From the NCBI GenBank assembly GCA_964219355.1, contig CAXPOZ010000003.1, forward strand, positions 1 to 64,000: 64,000 bases of DNA, written 5' to 3'. Below the pieces are notes generated by a model. That model was not told the origin of the DNA. It made no database searches and saw only the letters and a program-made list of their open reading frames with translations. The position numbers and the translations under genes were made by a program. Shown here piece after piece: positions 38,391 to 47,459 of this stretch (position 1 is its first letter; every line of letters starts with the position of its first letter). The DNA comes from Parvularcula sp964219355. Its GTDB lineage: Bacteria > Pseudomonadota > Alphaproteobacteria > Caulobacterales > Parvularculaceae.

Positions 38391-39422
38391 CTATTCGTCC
38401 CTGTACCGCGCCAGCCGGTCATCATGAAAGGCGCCGACCCAGACGGTGCCGCCGTAGACCAGCCCGATCGAGACTGCGCCATAGCTGTCGCCAGTGTCGA
38501 TCAGGGTCATCACCTCGCCCGTCTCAGGATTGATGCTCGTCACCCGGCCGGGCAGATCGCAGCGCGGTTCGGCTGAGAGTACACAGGCCCAGATTTCCTC
38601 CGGCGTGCCGAACTGGCCCGCAGCCACAATATGACCATCTGCTGTCAGGCTGAGATTGTCCGGGTGGAAATCAAGATCTGTCAGCTTGCGCAGGCTGCCA
38701 TCACTTCGTGTCAGCACATGGATGCTGCTAGTACCCCAGTCAGCAACATAAAGCTCTGTGCCGTCGGGGCTCGCAATCACGCCATTGGGGCCGGAGAAGC
38801 TCGTTCTGTTATGGGTGTGCCAGCCGCCGCTGACCGTCCATTCGACGATGGCACCGGTCGGCTGACCGGACAGGATTTTCTGAACCGACTCCGGATCATC
38901 TTTCATGCCGAAAGAGCTGACCGCAAAAGCGCCATCGGGCAGGGCGGTCACGTCATTGGGCGATATCTCCGCTGGCACGATCTCGCACCCCGTCCAGGCA
39001 AGGGTTGGCCCATCTCCATTCATGTTGATCTCATAGATCTCGATGGCTTCCCGGCCGCCATGATTGACGACCAGCAGTTCATAATAGCCATCCGACTTCG
39101 GATGAATATCGATGCCGTGGGCATGAACCGGCGCTTCGGGCGCACCGCATTCGCCATCCATCACCGTATTATCCGGGTAGGCCGCATGAAGCGGAGTCAG
39201 ATTGCCGCCCGAAAGATCGAGGAGATAAAGGGGAGCCGCCCCATCCACAGCCGGTGCGAAGGAGGAGACAATTGCCATGCCGGTCTCCCCAATGGGCGCA
39301 ATGTCTTCGGGGTTCTTGATGTCGAAATAGCTGACCGCAGGGCCCATGGCCGAAGCGGTTCCAAGGATGCTGGCCATACCCAGCGCGAGAGCCGAGCAAA
39401 GCGTCCAGTTCAGACGAGACAT
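38391..39422 (-). CDS. exported paraoxonase-like (SMP-30/PON) beta-propeller
   Basis: A 343-residue protein with an N-terminal signal peptide (SALALGMASILGTASA). The body reads as a six-bladed propeller with the PON-type calcium and active-site landmarks: VHAHGIDIHP (the HGI histidine), SPNDVTALPDG, SGPNGVIASPDGTELYVAD and HPDNLSLTADG, in the same order as human PON1. The family hydrolyses lactones and aryl esters; lactonase activity towards acyl-homoserine lactones or other lactones is possible but not shown. GGAGG lies five bases before the ATG at 39422. It is divergent from the HNH gene. Confidence 0.82.
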   Translation of the reverse strand: MSRLNWTLCSALALGMASILGTASAMGPAVSYFDIKNPEDIAPIGETGMAIVSSFAPAVDGAAPLYLLDLSGGNLTPLHAAYPDNTVMDGECGAPEAPVHAHGIDIHPKSDGYYELLVVNHGGREAIEIYEINMNGDGPTLAWTGCEIVPAEISPNDVTALPDGAFAVSSFGMKDDPESVQKILSGQPTGAIVEWTVSGGWHTHNRTSFSGPNGVIASPDGTELYVADWGTSSIHVLTRSDGSLRKLTDLDFHPDNLSLTADGHIVAAGQFGTPEEIWACVLSAEPRCDLPGRVTSINPETGEVMTLIDTGDSYGAVSIGLVYGGTVWVGAFHDDRLARYRDE

Positions 39423-39779
39423 AGTTCCTCCATGGCGCGGTTCACGCGCTTTCTTTTTGCCGCAGAGCTGCCCCCTGGATGGCGTCTCCAGTCCCTTTGT
39501 GAGGGTCATCGGCCATGGCGGCAAGCCAGTGATGCCGGGCGGTTGGGAGCGTATTCTTTTGTCCCACTTGGATTTTTGACAAGAAACTGTCACATAGAAT
39601 CAGGTATGAGCTTGAAAAGGCCCGGAAAGTGGTTCCGGGCTTTCGCTCGAAGGAGTAGTCGGGTTCACGATTTTGAGCCGACATATCGCCCATGCCCTTG
39701 TCCGGCATGACGCCACCAGCCGAATAGGCTGTAGGCGAACGGTGCACCGACCTCTCCAGTTCATGAGGAGGAGGTAACG
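39423..39779. other. divergent intergenic region with operator-like palindrome and hairpin
   Basis: No gene. Two structures stand out: TGACA-AGAAAC-TGTCA at 39577-39592, a regulator-site-like inverted repeat, and a stable stem GCCCGGAA / TTCCGGGC at 39620-39627 and 39633-39640 with a 5-base loop, followed by TTTC. The hairpin lies in the probable 5' leader of the HNH endonuclease gene, about 140 bases before its start, and could be an attenuator or a terminator of readthrough. Both readings are inference. Confidence 0.4.
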
Positions 39780-40346
39780 GTGCAGCAGCTCCGCCATGCC
39801 CCTGACGGGTGTCCCGCTCTTGTGTTGAATGCCGATTTTCGGCCCTTGAGCTACTTCCCGTTATCCCTGTGGTCATGGCAGGATACGCTCAAAGCCGTCT
39901 TCCTCGATCGCGTTGACGTGATCGCCGAATATGAGACTGAGGTGAAAAGCCCGAGCTTTGCGATGCGGCTCCCTTCGGTCGTGTCACTGAAAACCTACGT
40001 CAATCACTCGAGAAAACCTGCGTTCACAAGGTTCAATGTCTTCCTGCGCGACGGGTTCGCCTGCCAGTATTGCGGCACGAAGGATAAGGACAATCTGACC
40101 TTTGACCATTTCATTCCGCGCTCGAAGGGCGGCAAGACGACGTGGCAGAATATCGTGACGGCCTGCAGCCCTTGTAACCTCCGTAAGGGGAACAAGATGC
40201 CGCATGTCGTCGGCATGCATCCTTTCCAGCCGCCGCATCAGCCGAACATGTTCGAGCTGAATGAAAAGGGCCGTGCGTTCCCCCCGAACTATCTGCACCA
40301 CAGCTGGCACGATTATCTTTATTGGGATGCCGAACTGGAAGCCTAG
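39780..40346 (+). CDS. HNH endonuclease
   Basis: A 188-residue protein that starts at a GTG with a long GGAGGAGGT ribosome site. The HNH domain occupies the second half: a zinc ribbon CQYCG...CSPC brackets the catalytic FDHFIPRSKGGKTTWQNIV. The N-terminal part (ALVLNADFRPLSYFPLSLWSWQDTLKAVFLDRV) is shared with a widespread group of free-standing HNH proteins found in many bacterial cores. These are not linked to restriction systems; a role in DNA repair is suspected for them but unproven. No methylase or phage gene is nearby. Confidence 0.92.
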   Translation: MQQLRHAPDGCPALVLNADFRPLSYFPLSLWSWQDTLKAVFLDRVDVIAEYETEVKSPSFAMRLPSVVSLKTYVNHSRKPAFTRFNVFLRDGFACQYCGTKDKDNLTFDHFIPRSKGGKTTWQNIVTACSPCNLRKGNKMPHVVGMHPFQPPHQPNMFELNEKGRAFPPNYLHHSWHDYLYWDAELEA

Positions 40347-40468
40347 GTTTCCTATCTCACCGACTTTCCGCAACCAGCAATTGATGAAGATCAACATGGC
40401 GCCCCGCAATGAGCGCAGATTCGCTTCCATAACCGGCATCTGGCCCGGCATTCAGGAAAGCGATCCGC

Positions 40469-41062
40469 ATGGCCGATACGAAAAAGATCTGCATCATCGA
40501 GGGTCACCCAGACCCGTCACCTGATCGGTTCAGCAAGGCGCTCTGCCATGCCTATGCCGAAGGCGCGGCGAAAAGCGGGCATGAGCTCAAACATATCCGT
40601 ATCTGTGATCTCGATTATGGCTTTCTGAGCAGCAAGGAGGATTTTGCGACCGAGCCGCCGGAAGTCATCCGGGTCGAGAGAGAAAAGATTGCATGGGCGG
40701 ATCACCTCGTCATTGCGTTCCCGCTATGGCTTGGCTCAATGCCGGCAAAGCTGCGCGCCTTTTTCGAACAGGCCGCGCGTGCCGACTTTTTCATCACTTC
40801 CAGCGAGGACAACAAAGGCTGGCCGACACAGCTGATGAAAGGAAAATCAGCCCGCATCCTCGTCAGCATGGGGATGCCGGGCCTCGTCTACCGCTTCATG
40901 ATGGATGAGGGCGCCCTCAAGGCGCTTGAGCGCGCCATGCTGGGCTTGTCAGGATTTCATCCGATCCGGCACGATATCCTGGGAAACATCGACGGCATGA
41001 GCGACGAGGACCGCCAGCACTGGCTGGACAAGGTCCGCCACTACGGGGAACTCGCCGAGTAG
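40469..41062 (+). CDS. NAD(P)H quinone oxidoreductase, flavodoxin-like fold
   Basis: A 197-residue cytosolic protein of the flavodoxin-2 group (MdaB/KefF/NQO1 relatives). The phosphate-binding turn is IIEGHPDPSPDRFSKAL near the N-terminus, and FPLWLGSMPAKLRAFFEQ is the typical flavin-site loop. It would bind FMN or FAD and reduce quinones or related electrophiles by two electrons, protecting against redox cycling. AGGAAA precedes the ATG. It converges on the ABC permease gene with one base between. Confidence 0.88.
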   Translation: MADTKKICIIEGHPDPSPDRFSKALCHAYAEGAAKSGHELKHIRICDLDYGFLSSKEDFATEPPEVIRVEREKIAWADHLVIAFPLWLGSMPAKLRAFFEQAARADFFITSSEDNKGWPTQLMKGKSARILVSMGMPGLVYRFMMDEGALKALERAMLGLSGFHPIRHDILGNIDGMSDEDRQHWLDKVRHYGELAE

Positions 41063-41063
41063 G

Positions 41064-42575
41064 TTATTTCCGCACGAGGTTCAGGAATTCCTTCCAGCTC
41101 GGCGCGCCGGAGCTGGAGAGGACGCCTTTGCGATAGATCCGCCCCATGGTGAAGACAACGTAGCCGACGACGAAGAGGAGAAGGGCGGTGGCGGCCGCGA
41201 TCTCCCAGAAGGGTGGCTGGGCCGAAATCCTCAACATCACCGCATAGGGCGTATAAAGAGGAATGAAGGTCAGAACGCGCGCAACAATGCCGTTCGGATC
41301 CTGTATGACGAGGCTGAGGAATGGCAGCGGCAGGAGTAGCATGAGCGTGAGAGGCACGACGAAGCTCTGTGCGTCTTGAATTGAATCGCTCATCGCGCCG
41401 ACCGCCAGATAGATCGACGAATAAAAGAGATAGCCGAGCACGAAATAGAGGAAGAAGAGCGGCACCAGCGGCGAGCCGAAGAGCCCACCCTTGATCGCGC
41501 CGATAATCTCCGCCGCCGTGCCGGGCGCCGCATCCGCCCCAAAGAAGGTCAAGAGCAGATAGCCGATACCGAGGAACAGGGCCGGCATGGTGATGCCGAC
41601 AAGGGCGAGGCCGACAAGCTTGCCGATCATCAGCTGGGTCGCGGACACAGAAGACAGCAGCATCTCGACGATCTTGTTGGATTTCTCCTCAACCGTGTTG
41701 GTCAGCAGCATGCCGCCGACCGAGGTGATCATGATGAAGAGCGTATAGGCGAGAACCAGCGGAATGACGGTCCGCACACGGGCCGCCGCGCCGTCTTCGC
41801 CGCCCGCCTGATCGGCCTTGATCTCGTTCACTGACACCTGAATCTGGCGGATCCTGTCAACGACCGTGACATCGAGCCCTTCTGCCGTGAAGGCTTCATT
41901 GCGCAGGGTTTCACCCAGCGCGCGGCCAATGAAACCTGAGAGATCCGAGGCGATCAGATTGTTCGTCCAGAAGCTGACCTGACGGCCCTCACGGATATCG
42001 GCGGGGATGACCACAACGGCAAACAGCGCGCGGTCGTCGTCCAGCATTTTCTTGCCGTTGAGATAGGGCAGAAGCTGCTCGATCTGGCTTTGCTGATCGC
42101 CAGCAGCGGGAACATCCATGGGCAGGCCGACCCGGACATAACGGGCCCGGACGGATGGCACTTCTGGCGCACCGTCTTTCAGATAGGGTTTTGCTGCTGC
42201 AAGGGCCGCATCGATGCCGCCTGCCTCCTTAAACTGGCTGGCCCGATCCGGGGACGGATCACCGGGCGCAAAAGGCGGCTCGAGCGGGAATGTGCCGTCC
42301 TCATTAGGACTGACCCATTGATAGGCATACTGATCCCAAACGCCGAGCGTATCCTCGGCATCCCGGTCGGCGAGCGCCTCATCGATCCGCGGGATGAATT
42401 CGCCCGTCTCATCCAGCACAACGAAATGCCGGATCGGCGAGGCCCTGTCGCTGATCTTGTTGGCAAAGGCGCCGAACGCCCCGGCCAGCGGGATGATCAT
42501 GATGAAGGCGAGGAAGCCGCGCGTGAAAACATATTTGCGGTATTCATGCGTGATGAGCTGGAGAAGCGCGTTCAT
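41064..42575 (-). CDS. ABC-2 type permease (NatB-like)
   Basis: A 503-residue inner-membrane subunit. One helix near the N-terminus (FLAFIMIIPLAGAFGAF) is followed by a large extracytoplasmic domain up to about residue 260, then five or more helices, including LALVGITMPALFLGIGYLL. The segment TNTVEEKSNKIVEMLLSSVSATQLMIGK is the coupling region typical of NatB. It pairs with the ATPase gene immediately upstream, overlapping it by four bases (ATGA). NatAB-type exporters move Na+ or other cations or drugs; the substrate here is not determined. Confidence 0.92.
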   Translation of the reverse strand: MNALLQLITHEYRKYVFTRGFLAFIMIIPLAGAFGAFANKISDRASPIRHFVVLDETGEFIPRIDEALADRDAEDTLGVWDQYAYQWVSPNEDGTFPLEPPFAPGDPSPDRASQFKEAGGIDAALAAAKPYLKDGAPEVPSVRARYVRVGLPMDVPAAGDQQSQIEQLLPYLNGKKMLDDDRALFAVVVIPADIREGRQVSFWTNNLIASDLSGFIGRALGETLRNEAFTAEGLDVTVVDRIRQIQVSVNEIKADQAGGEDGAAARVRTVIPLVLAYTLFIMITSVGGMLLTNTVEEKSNKIVEMLLSSVSATQLMIGKLVGLALVGITMPALFLGIGYLLLTFFGADAAPGTAAEIIGAIKGGLFGSPLVPLFFLYFVLGYLFYSSIYLAVGAMSDSIQDAQSFVVPLTLMLLLPLPFLSLVIQDPNGIVARVLTFIPLYTPYAVMLRISAQPPFWEIAAATALLLFVVGYVVFTMGRIYRKGVLSSSGAPSWKEFLNLVRK

Positions 42576-43510
42576 GCGGACTGGACCTCCTCGGCGCCGG
42601 CGAGGCGGAAGAATATATCGTGCAGGGAGCGTTCTTCCTGACCGAAGAACAGGATGCGGATATTGTTGTTAAGGGCAAAAGCAAGGATCGCCTGACGGTC
42701 GGCATCGTCCTCGATAACGAGGCGGTAACGGCCCTTGTCCTGCGCGAGAATGTCAACGACTCCTGGCACATCAAGAAGCGGCAGGGGATCGTCCGGCGTC
42801 TGGAGGATCAGGGTTGGCTGTTCCATGCCGCGCGCCGCATCCAGCGTGCCTTCGAAGACTTTCTTCCCTTTGCGGATCATCAAGAAGCGGTCACAGAGCC
42901 GCTCGGCATGTTCCATCACATGGGTCGAGAAGACGATCGTCCGGCCCTGATCCCGCAGATTGAGGATCATGGTCTCAAGGACTTTCTGGTTCACCGGGTC
43001 GAGCCCGGAAAAGGGCTCATCAAGGATGATGAGGTCCGGCTCATGCGCGATGACGGAGAGAAGCTGGACCTTTTGCGCCATGCCTTTGGACAGGGTCTCG
43101 ATCTTTGATTTCGAGAACTCGCCAAGGCCGAATTCCTCAAGTAGCTGCTCGCCGCGCGCCCGTGCTCTGCCAGCCGGTACGCCTTTCAGGCGCGCAAAAT
43201 AGGCGATCGTGTCACGCGCCTTCATCTTGCGATACAGCCCGCGTTCTTCGGGAAGGTAGCCTACCTGATGCTTGACCGTGCGAGGGCGCGTTGCGCCGAG
43301 GACATTCACCTCGCCGGAAGTCGGCGGGACGATATCCATGATCATGCGCAGGGTCGTCGTCTTCCCCGCGCCGTTCTGGCCGAGAAATCCGTAAATCTCG
43401 CCGCGGCGGACAGCGAAGCTGAGATCATTGACGGCAGTGAAAGACCCATATGATTTGGTCACATTCGTGACCTTCAGAGGGAATTCACCCACTTCACGCT
43501 TTCCCGCCAT
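42572..43510 (-). CDS. ABC transporter ATP-binding protein (NatA-like)
   Basis: A 312-residue ATPase with Walker A GQNGAGKTT, Q-loop YLPEERGLYRKM, signature LSKGMAQKVQLL, Walker B LIILDEPFSGLD and H-loop FSTHVMEH. The C-terminal 80 residues form the regulatory extension seen in NatA-type subunits. The YLPEERGLY sequence after Walker A is particularly typical of NatA. It works with the downstream permease. AAGGGG precedes the ATG, and a GCCCGGCA/TGCCGGGC hairpin lies 21 bases upstream (43531-43558). Confidence 0.94.
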   Translation of the reverse strand: MAGKREVGEFPLKVTNVTKSYGSFTAVNDLSFAVRRGEIYGFLGQNGAGKTTTLRMIMDIVPPTSGEVNVLGATRPRTVKHQVGYLPEERGLYRKMKARDTIAYFARLKGVPAGRARARGEQLLEEFGLGEFSKSKIETLSKGMAQKVQLLSVIAHEPDLIILDEPFSGLDPVNQKVLETMILNLRDQGRTIVFSTHVMEHAERLCDRFLMIRKGKKVFEGTLDAARGMEQPTLILQTPDDPLPLLDVPGVVDILAQDKGRYRLVIEDDADRQAILAFALNNNIRILFFGQEERSLHDIFFRLAGAEEVQSA

Positions 43511-43684
43511 CAGTACCCCTTAACAAGCCAGCCCGGCACGTTTCTCAACATGCCGGGCCTCGGTCATAAGAGCAACATTGTAACGAGCAATGAAAATGAC
43601 CTTTTAATTCACTGCTCTTCGGTGAGGTCTGTGCAGCGCTGCCGCAGTTTTTCAGTCTGTAGGTGAACCCCATGAGTTGTGCCC

Positions 43685-43712
43685 AAAAAAGCGGGCCCGA
43701 AAGCCCGCTTTT
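43685..43712 (-). terminator. rho-independent terminator of the LysM gene
   Basis: AAAAGCGGGC (43687-43696) and GCCCGCTTTT (43703-43712) form a 10-bp perfect stem with a 6-base loop; on the minus strand six T follow. It lies 24 bases past the stop of the LysM protein gene. The symmetrical A and T runs would also let it work in the other direction. Confidence 0.88.
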
Positions 43713-43735
43713 GAGATACAGATCGCACGCTCCCC

Positions 43736-44830
43736 TTAGTTGAGGTGGGAGTATTGCCGCGAATAGCGCACCGGCTTTGAGTAGATGCGGTATTTGTTGT
43801 CCGCTGTCCGGACACCGACAATCACCTGATCGCGGCGATAGTCGTCATCCTCAAAGCTGATCTCGTGACGATAGCGGCCGTCCCGGTCGGTCGAGGCGCG
43901 GTGATATTCGCGCATATGATCCTGGCTGTCTCCAAAGGAGAGGATGATGTCTGATTCAGGCGGCAGATCCTCAACGATGATTTCGATATCCTCGCCGCGG
44001 CGGATCGTATCGTCCGACAGGCGGATCACCGGATCATAGCGGGTATGGTCCTGATACCGGCGGCGGTCATCGTCATAACGGCGATTGTCCGAGCGGCGGT
44101 CAGATTGCGTATAGCGCACGACTTCCTCGGGCAGGGCAATGCGGTCGCCTGTATCGACATCGTCATGCAGGAGCTGCGGGTTGAGAGAGATGATTGTCCG
44201 CTCACTGATCTCAAAGCGCTCACTGATATCATCGAGGTCTTCGCCCCGGCGGGCCGTGTAATAGGCGACATTGTCACGGCGCGGTTGATAGTGATCGTCC
44301 CGCGCAGGCTGATAGTCGCGGCGCGGCGGCTGGTAATCCGGGCGCGTATTCTGCGAATAGCGCGCCGGGAAGAACTGGACGCCTTCATAGACATTGCCCT
44401 TCACATAAGGCACGCGCAGTCGCTGGCCGACTTCCAGCTTGTGCGGGCTGTAAAGGCTGTTTGTCTCCATCAGCGCGCGGACCGGCACGTCGCAATATTC
44501 TGCGATATCAGACAGAGTGTCGCCACGTCGGACCGTCACGACGTTCTCGCAATTACCGTCAACGCGCTCAGCGTAATATTCGCTGTTGTTGCGATGCGCA
44601 CGGCGCGCCTCATCAATGCCGCCACGTGTCGAGACGTCTTCTAGATAGACTGTGTCATTGCCGTAATAGCGTCGGTCATTGTCATCATACCGATCATAGC
44701 CATAGGCTACATCATCGTCATAACGGTAGTCGTCATAAGGATCGACGGCGCAGGCTGGCATCACAAGGGCTGTTGCGAGCAGACCGGATGTACCAAGTAA
44801 TCTGGATTTCTTCCGAATATTGAAAGTCAT
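43736..44830 (-). CDS. exported two-LysM-domain protein with Asp/Tyr/Arg-rich linkers
   Basis: A 364-residue protein. The N-terminal signal ends at MPAC/AVD, a poor lipobox (Pro at -2), so lipidation is uncertain. After an Asp/Tyr/Arg-rich stretch, LysM 1 (TVRRGDTLSDIAEYCDVPV, about residues 97-140) and LysM 2 (TARRGEDLDDISERFEISE, about 190-235) are separated by a Pro/Arg/Tyr-rich linker. The C-terminal 90 residues, IRRGEDIEIIVEDLPPES onward, look like an immunoglobulin-type beta-sandwich. LysM domains bind peptidoglycan glycan, so the protein probably decorates the wall. No peptidase or hydrolase domain is fused. Confidence 0.8.
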   Translation of the reverse strand: MTFNIRKKSRLLGTSGLLATALVMPACAVDPYDDYRYDDDVAYGYDRYDDNDRRYYGNDTVYLEDVSTRGGIDEARRAHRNNSEYYAERVDGNCENVVTVRRGDTLSDIAEYCDVPVRALMETNSLYSPHKLEVGQRLRVPYVKGNVYEGVQFFPARYSQNTRPDYQPPRRDYQPARDDHYQPRRDNVAYYTARRGEDLDDISERFEISERTIISLNPQLLHDDVDTGDRIALPEEVVRYTQSDRRSDNRRYDDDRRRYQDHTRYDPVIRLSDDTIRRGEDIEIIVEDLPPESDIILSFGDSQDHMREYHRASTDRDGRYRHEISFEDDDYRRDQVIVGVRTADNKYRIYSKPVRYSRQYSHLN

Positions 44831-44904
44831 GTCGTCACCATAGTTTAGCTCGTATACGGTTGGTTAACGCGAGCTGTATGCTGATGGTTCCGACAGATAT
44901 GAAA

Positions 44905-44937
44905 GAGCCCGGCTCTGCAGGAGGCAGGGCCGGGCTC
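44905..44937 (-). terminator. probable terminator of icd
   Basis: GAGCCCGGC (44905-44913) pairs with GCCGGGCTC (44929-44937), and the stem can extend by about four more pairs into the loop. On the minus strand TTTC follows. It lies 75 bases beyond the icd stop codon. The T run is short, so confidence is moderate. Confidence 0.55.
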
Positions 44938-45011
44938 AATGATTTGTCATCTTAGCCTTGCGTGATCCGGGGAACCACAAGGCTGATGGGAGCGTTCATT
45001 TACGCCTGCCG

Positions 45012-46223
45012 TTACGACATGGCTTTCTGGAAGTTCTCGTCAACTTTATCGAGGAAGCCGGTCGTGGTGAGCCAGCCCTGTTCGGCACCGATAAGGAGCG
45101 CAAGGTCCTTCGTCATATTGCCGCCCTCGACCGTCTTGATGACCGTCTGCTCCAGCGTCTCAGCGAATTTTGCGACTTCCGGCGTGTTGTCGAGCTTCGC
45201 GCGGTGCAGGAGACCACGCGTCCATGCAAAGATCGAAGCGATCGAGTTGGTCGAGGTTTCCTCCCCACGCTGATGAGCGCGGTAGTGACGGGTCACCGTA
45301 CCGTGGGCGGCTTCGGCTTCGGCTGTCTTGCCATCCGGGGTCAGGAGAACTGATGTCATCAGGCCAAGTGAGCCAAAGCCCTGCGCGACCGTGTCGGACT
45401 GAACGTCCCCGTCATAGTTCTTACAGGCCCAGACATAACCGCCTGACCACTTCATGCAGCTGGCAACCATGTCGTCGATGAGGCGGTGCTCATAGATCGT
45501 GCCAAGCTTTTCCATCTCGCCTTTGAATTCGGTCTCATAGATCTCTTGGAAGAGATCCTTGAAGCGGCCATCATATTTTTTGAGGATGGTGTTCTTTGTC
45601 GACATGTAGACCGGCATTTTACGCTGCACGCCGTAATTAAAACAGGCCCGGGCAAAATCGCGGATCGAGTCGTCAAGGTTATACATGCCCATGGCGACAC
45701 CTGAGCTAGGTGCTTCGAACACGTCATATTCGAGGATCTCGCCGGATTCGCCTTCCCACTTCATCGAGATCTTGCCCTTGCCGGGGAAGAGGAAGTCGGT
45801 CGCGCGATATTGGTCGCCAAATGCGTGACGGCCGATGATGATCGGCTGGGTCCAGCCGGGGACGAGCCGCGGTACGTTGGAGATGATGATCGGCTCACGG
45901 AAAACAACGCCGCCCAGAATGTTGCGGATCGTGCCGTTCGGGCTGCGCCACATTTTCTTGAGGCCGAATTCCTCGACCCGGGCTTCGTCCGGCGTAATGG
46001 TCGCACATTTGACGCCCACGCCATATTCCTTGATCGCGTTTGCCGCATCGACCGTGATCTGGTCATCGGTCTCATCGCGCGCTTCGATCCCCAGATCGTA
46101 ATATTTGAGGTCGATATCGAGATAGGGGTGGATCAGCTTGTCCTTGATGAGCTGCCAGATGATCCGCGTCATCTCGTCGCCGTCGAGCTCGACGACCGGG
46201 TTTTCGACCTTGATCTTCGTCAT
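45012..46223 (-). CDS. icd: NADP-dependent isocitrate dehydrogenase
   Basis: A 403-residue dimeric, eukaryotic-like NADP-IDH that converts isocitrate to 2-oxoglutarate in the TCA cycle. It begins MTKIKVENPVVELDGDEMTRI. The substrate and metal regions are visible in SPNGTIRNILGG, YDGDVQSDTVAQGFGSLGLMTS and EAEAAHGTVTRHYR. GGAAA precedes the ATG. It stands alone with a probable terminator downstream. The 2-oxoglutarate it makes is the co-substrate of the oxygenase at 6089, though the two are not linked genetically. Confidence 0.97.
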   Translation of the reverse strand: MTKIKVENPVVELDGDEMTRIIWQLIKDKLIHPYLDIDLKYYDLGIEARDETDDQITVDAANAIKEYGVGVKCATITPDEARVEEFGLKKMWRSPNGTIRNILGGVVFREPIIISNVPRLVPGWTQPIIIGRHAFGDQYRATDFLFPGKGKISMKWEGESGEILEYDVFEAPSSGVAMGMYNLDDSIRDFARACFNYGVQRKMPVYMSTKNTILKKYDGRFKDLFQEIYETEFKGEMEKLGTIYEHRLIDDMVASCMKWSGGYVWACKNYDGDVQSDTVAQGFGSLGLMTSVLLTPDGKTAEAEAAHGTVTRHYRAHQRGEETSTNSIASIFAWTRGLLHRAKLDNTPEVAKFAETLEQTVIKTVEGGNMTKDLALLIGAEQGWLTTTGFLDKVDENFQKAMS

Positions 46224-46423
46224 GGGATTTCCTTCTTCTATCGGGGGGCAGGGAGCCGGAGCGCCCCTGCGAACATCTCGCGCGCGGGCTACATTATGCC
46301 GAGTGAGCGCGCAACATGGGGAGGGATGTGCAGTTCGTTGCGGAGTTTACGGGAGATTAAGGCTGCTGGGGTCATGTCGGCGCTAAGCTTTTTTCTGCGT
46401 CATCTCTATCGGGGCGGGACCGC

Positions 46424-47431
46424 ATGTTCGCACGTCATTTTCGGCAGTTTTTCAGCCTTCTTCTTGTCACCTCTCTTCTCGCAGCCTGCGGGACGACTTC
46501 CAAAGTCGATCCCAAGACTGGCACGTCGCCTAGTCCACGCCAGGCCAAGGCGACGCCGCATGAGAAGATTGGAAATCCCTATTATGTCAGTGGCATACGC
46601 TACATCCCGAAGGATGAGCCGGGGTATGTGAAGACCGGGCTAGCCTCTTGGTATGGGCCAAAGTTCCATGGCCGGCTGACCGCCAATGGCGAGATTTTCG
46701 ATCAGGAGCGGCTGACGGCCGCCCACAAAACCCTGCCGCTGCCTTCGCTCGTCCGCGTCACTAATCTGGAAAATGGCCGCACAGCCGTTGTACGGCTCAA
46801 TGACCGCGGGCCGTTCTCGGGCGAGCGGATCATCGATCTTTCAAAGAAAACCGCTGAAACGCTCGACATGAAGGATAAGGGCCTTGCCAATGTCCGGGTC
46901 GAGTATCTTGGCAAGGCGAGCCTTAATGATGCGATCGTAAAGGTTGGTCTGCCGGAGAATTATGCGGCGCTGAAATCGCCTCTGCCGGAAATCATCGATA
47001 CGCCCAGCGTCGTGATGGCGCATGCGGCGCCGAACCGCAGCGAAGTCCCTGAAACCATTGCTGTCGAGGCTGCGCCCATGGCGGTCCCGGCCAGCTATGA
47101 AGACCCGATCGCCATCGTCGTCTCAGGCGAAAGCCTGCCATCCGCTGCAAATGTGCCGATCTCTCCCGTGGTTGAAAGCGATATCGGACCCATTGCCTAT
47201 TTCGTGCAGGTCGGGGTCTTCTCCGATCCACAGAATGCCGCCTCCGCCGCTGGCAAGTTCGACGATATCGTGCCGATGAGCCTCGAAACGGTGGCTGTTT
47301 CTGGCGAAACACGCCAGCGTCTGCGGATCGGGCCTTATGTGCATGAATTTGCCGCCGAGGCAGCCATGCGCGAGGCTATCGCCCAAGGTTTCGAGGACGC
47401 GCATATTGTGAGAGGCGGCGTGCTTTTCTAA
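46424..47431 (+). CDS. rlpA: septal-ring lytic transglycosylase RlpA, lipoprotein
   Basis: A 335-residue lipoprotein with lipobox LAAC at about Cys22. The double-psi beta-barrel domain (GLASWYGPKFHGRLTANGE, then TVVRLNDRGPF-like AVVRLNDRGPFSGERIIDLS) carries the conserved Asp of RlpA enzymes. The C-terminal 75 residues form a SPOR domain (YFVQVGVFSDPQNAASAAGKF), which binds denuded glycan at the division site. RlpA trims glycan strands during septation. It leads a six-gene run, and the dac gene follows 28 bases later. Confidence 0.95.
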   Translation: MFARHFRQFFSLLLVTSLLAACGTTSKVDPKTGTSPSPRQAKATPHEKIGNPYYVSGIRYIPKDEPGYVKTGLASWYGPKFHGRLTANGEIFDQERLTAAHKTLPLPSLVRVTNLENGRTAVVRLNDRGPFSGERIIDLSKKTAETLDMKDKGLANVRVEYLGKASLNDAIVKVGLPENYAALKSPLPEIIDTPSVVMAHAAPNRSEVPETIAVEAAPMAVPASYEDPIAIVVSGESLPSAANVPISPVVESDIGPIAYFVQVGVFSDPQNAASAAGKFDDIVPMSLETVAVSGETRQRLRIGPYVHEFAAEAAMREAIAQGFEDAHIVRGGVLF

Positions 47432-47459
47432 ACCACCACCTCACGAAGGAGTATGGTGC

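Noticed and set aside
38631..39710. 359-codon + strand frame opposite the paraoxonase-like gene
   Set aside because: Antisense shadow; the minus-strand frame has a signal peptide, a strong ribosome site and propeller motifs.
39780..40346. HNH endonuclease as part of a restriction or anti-phage system
   Set aside because: No methyltransferase, helicase or other defence gene is nearby and the protein resembles widespread chromosomal HNH proteins.
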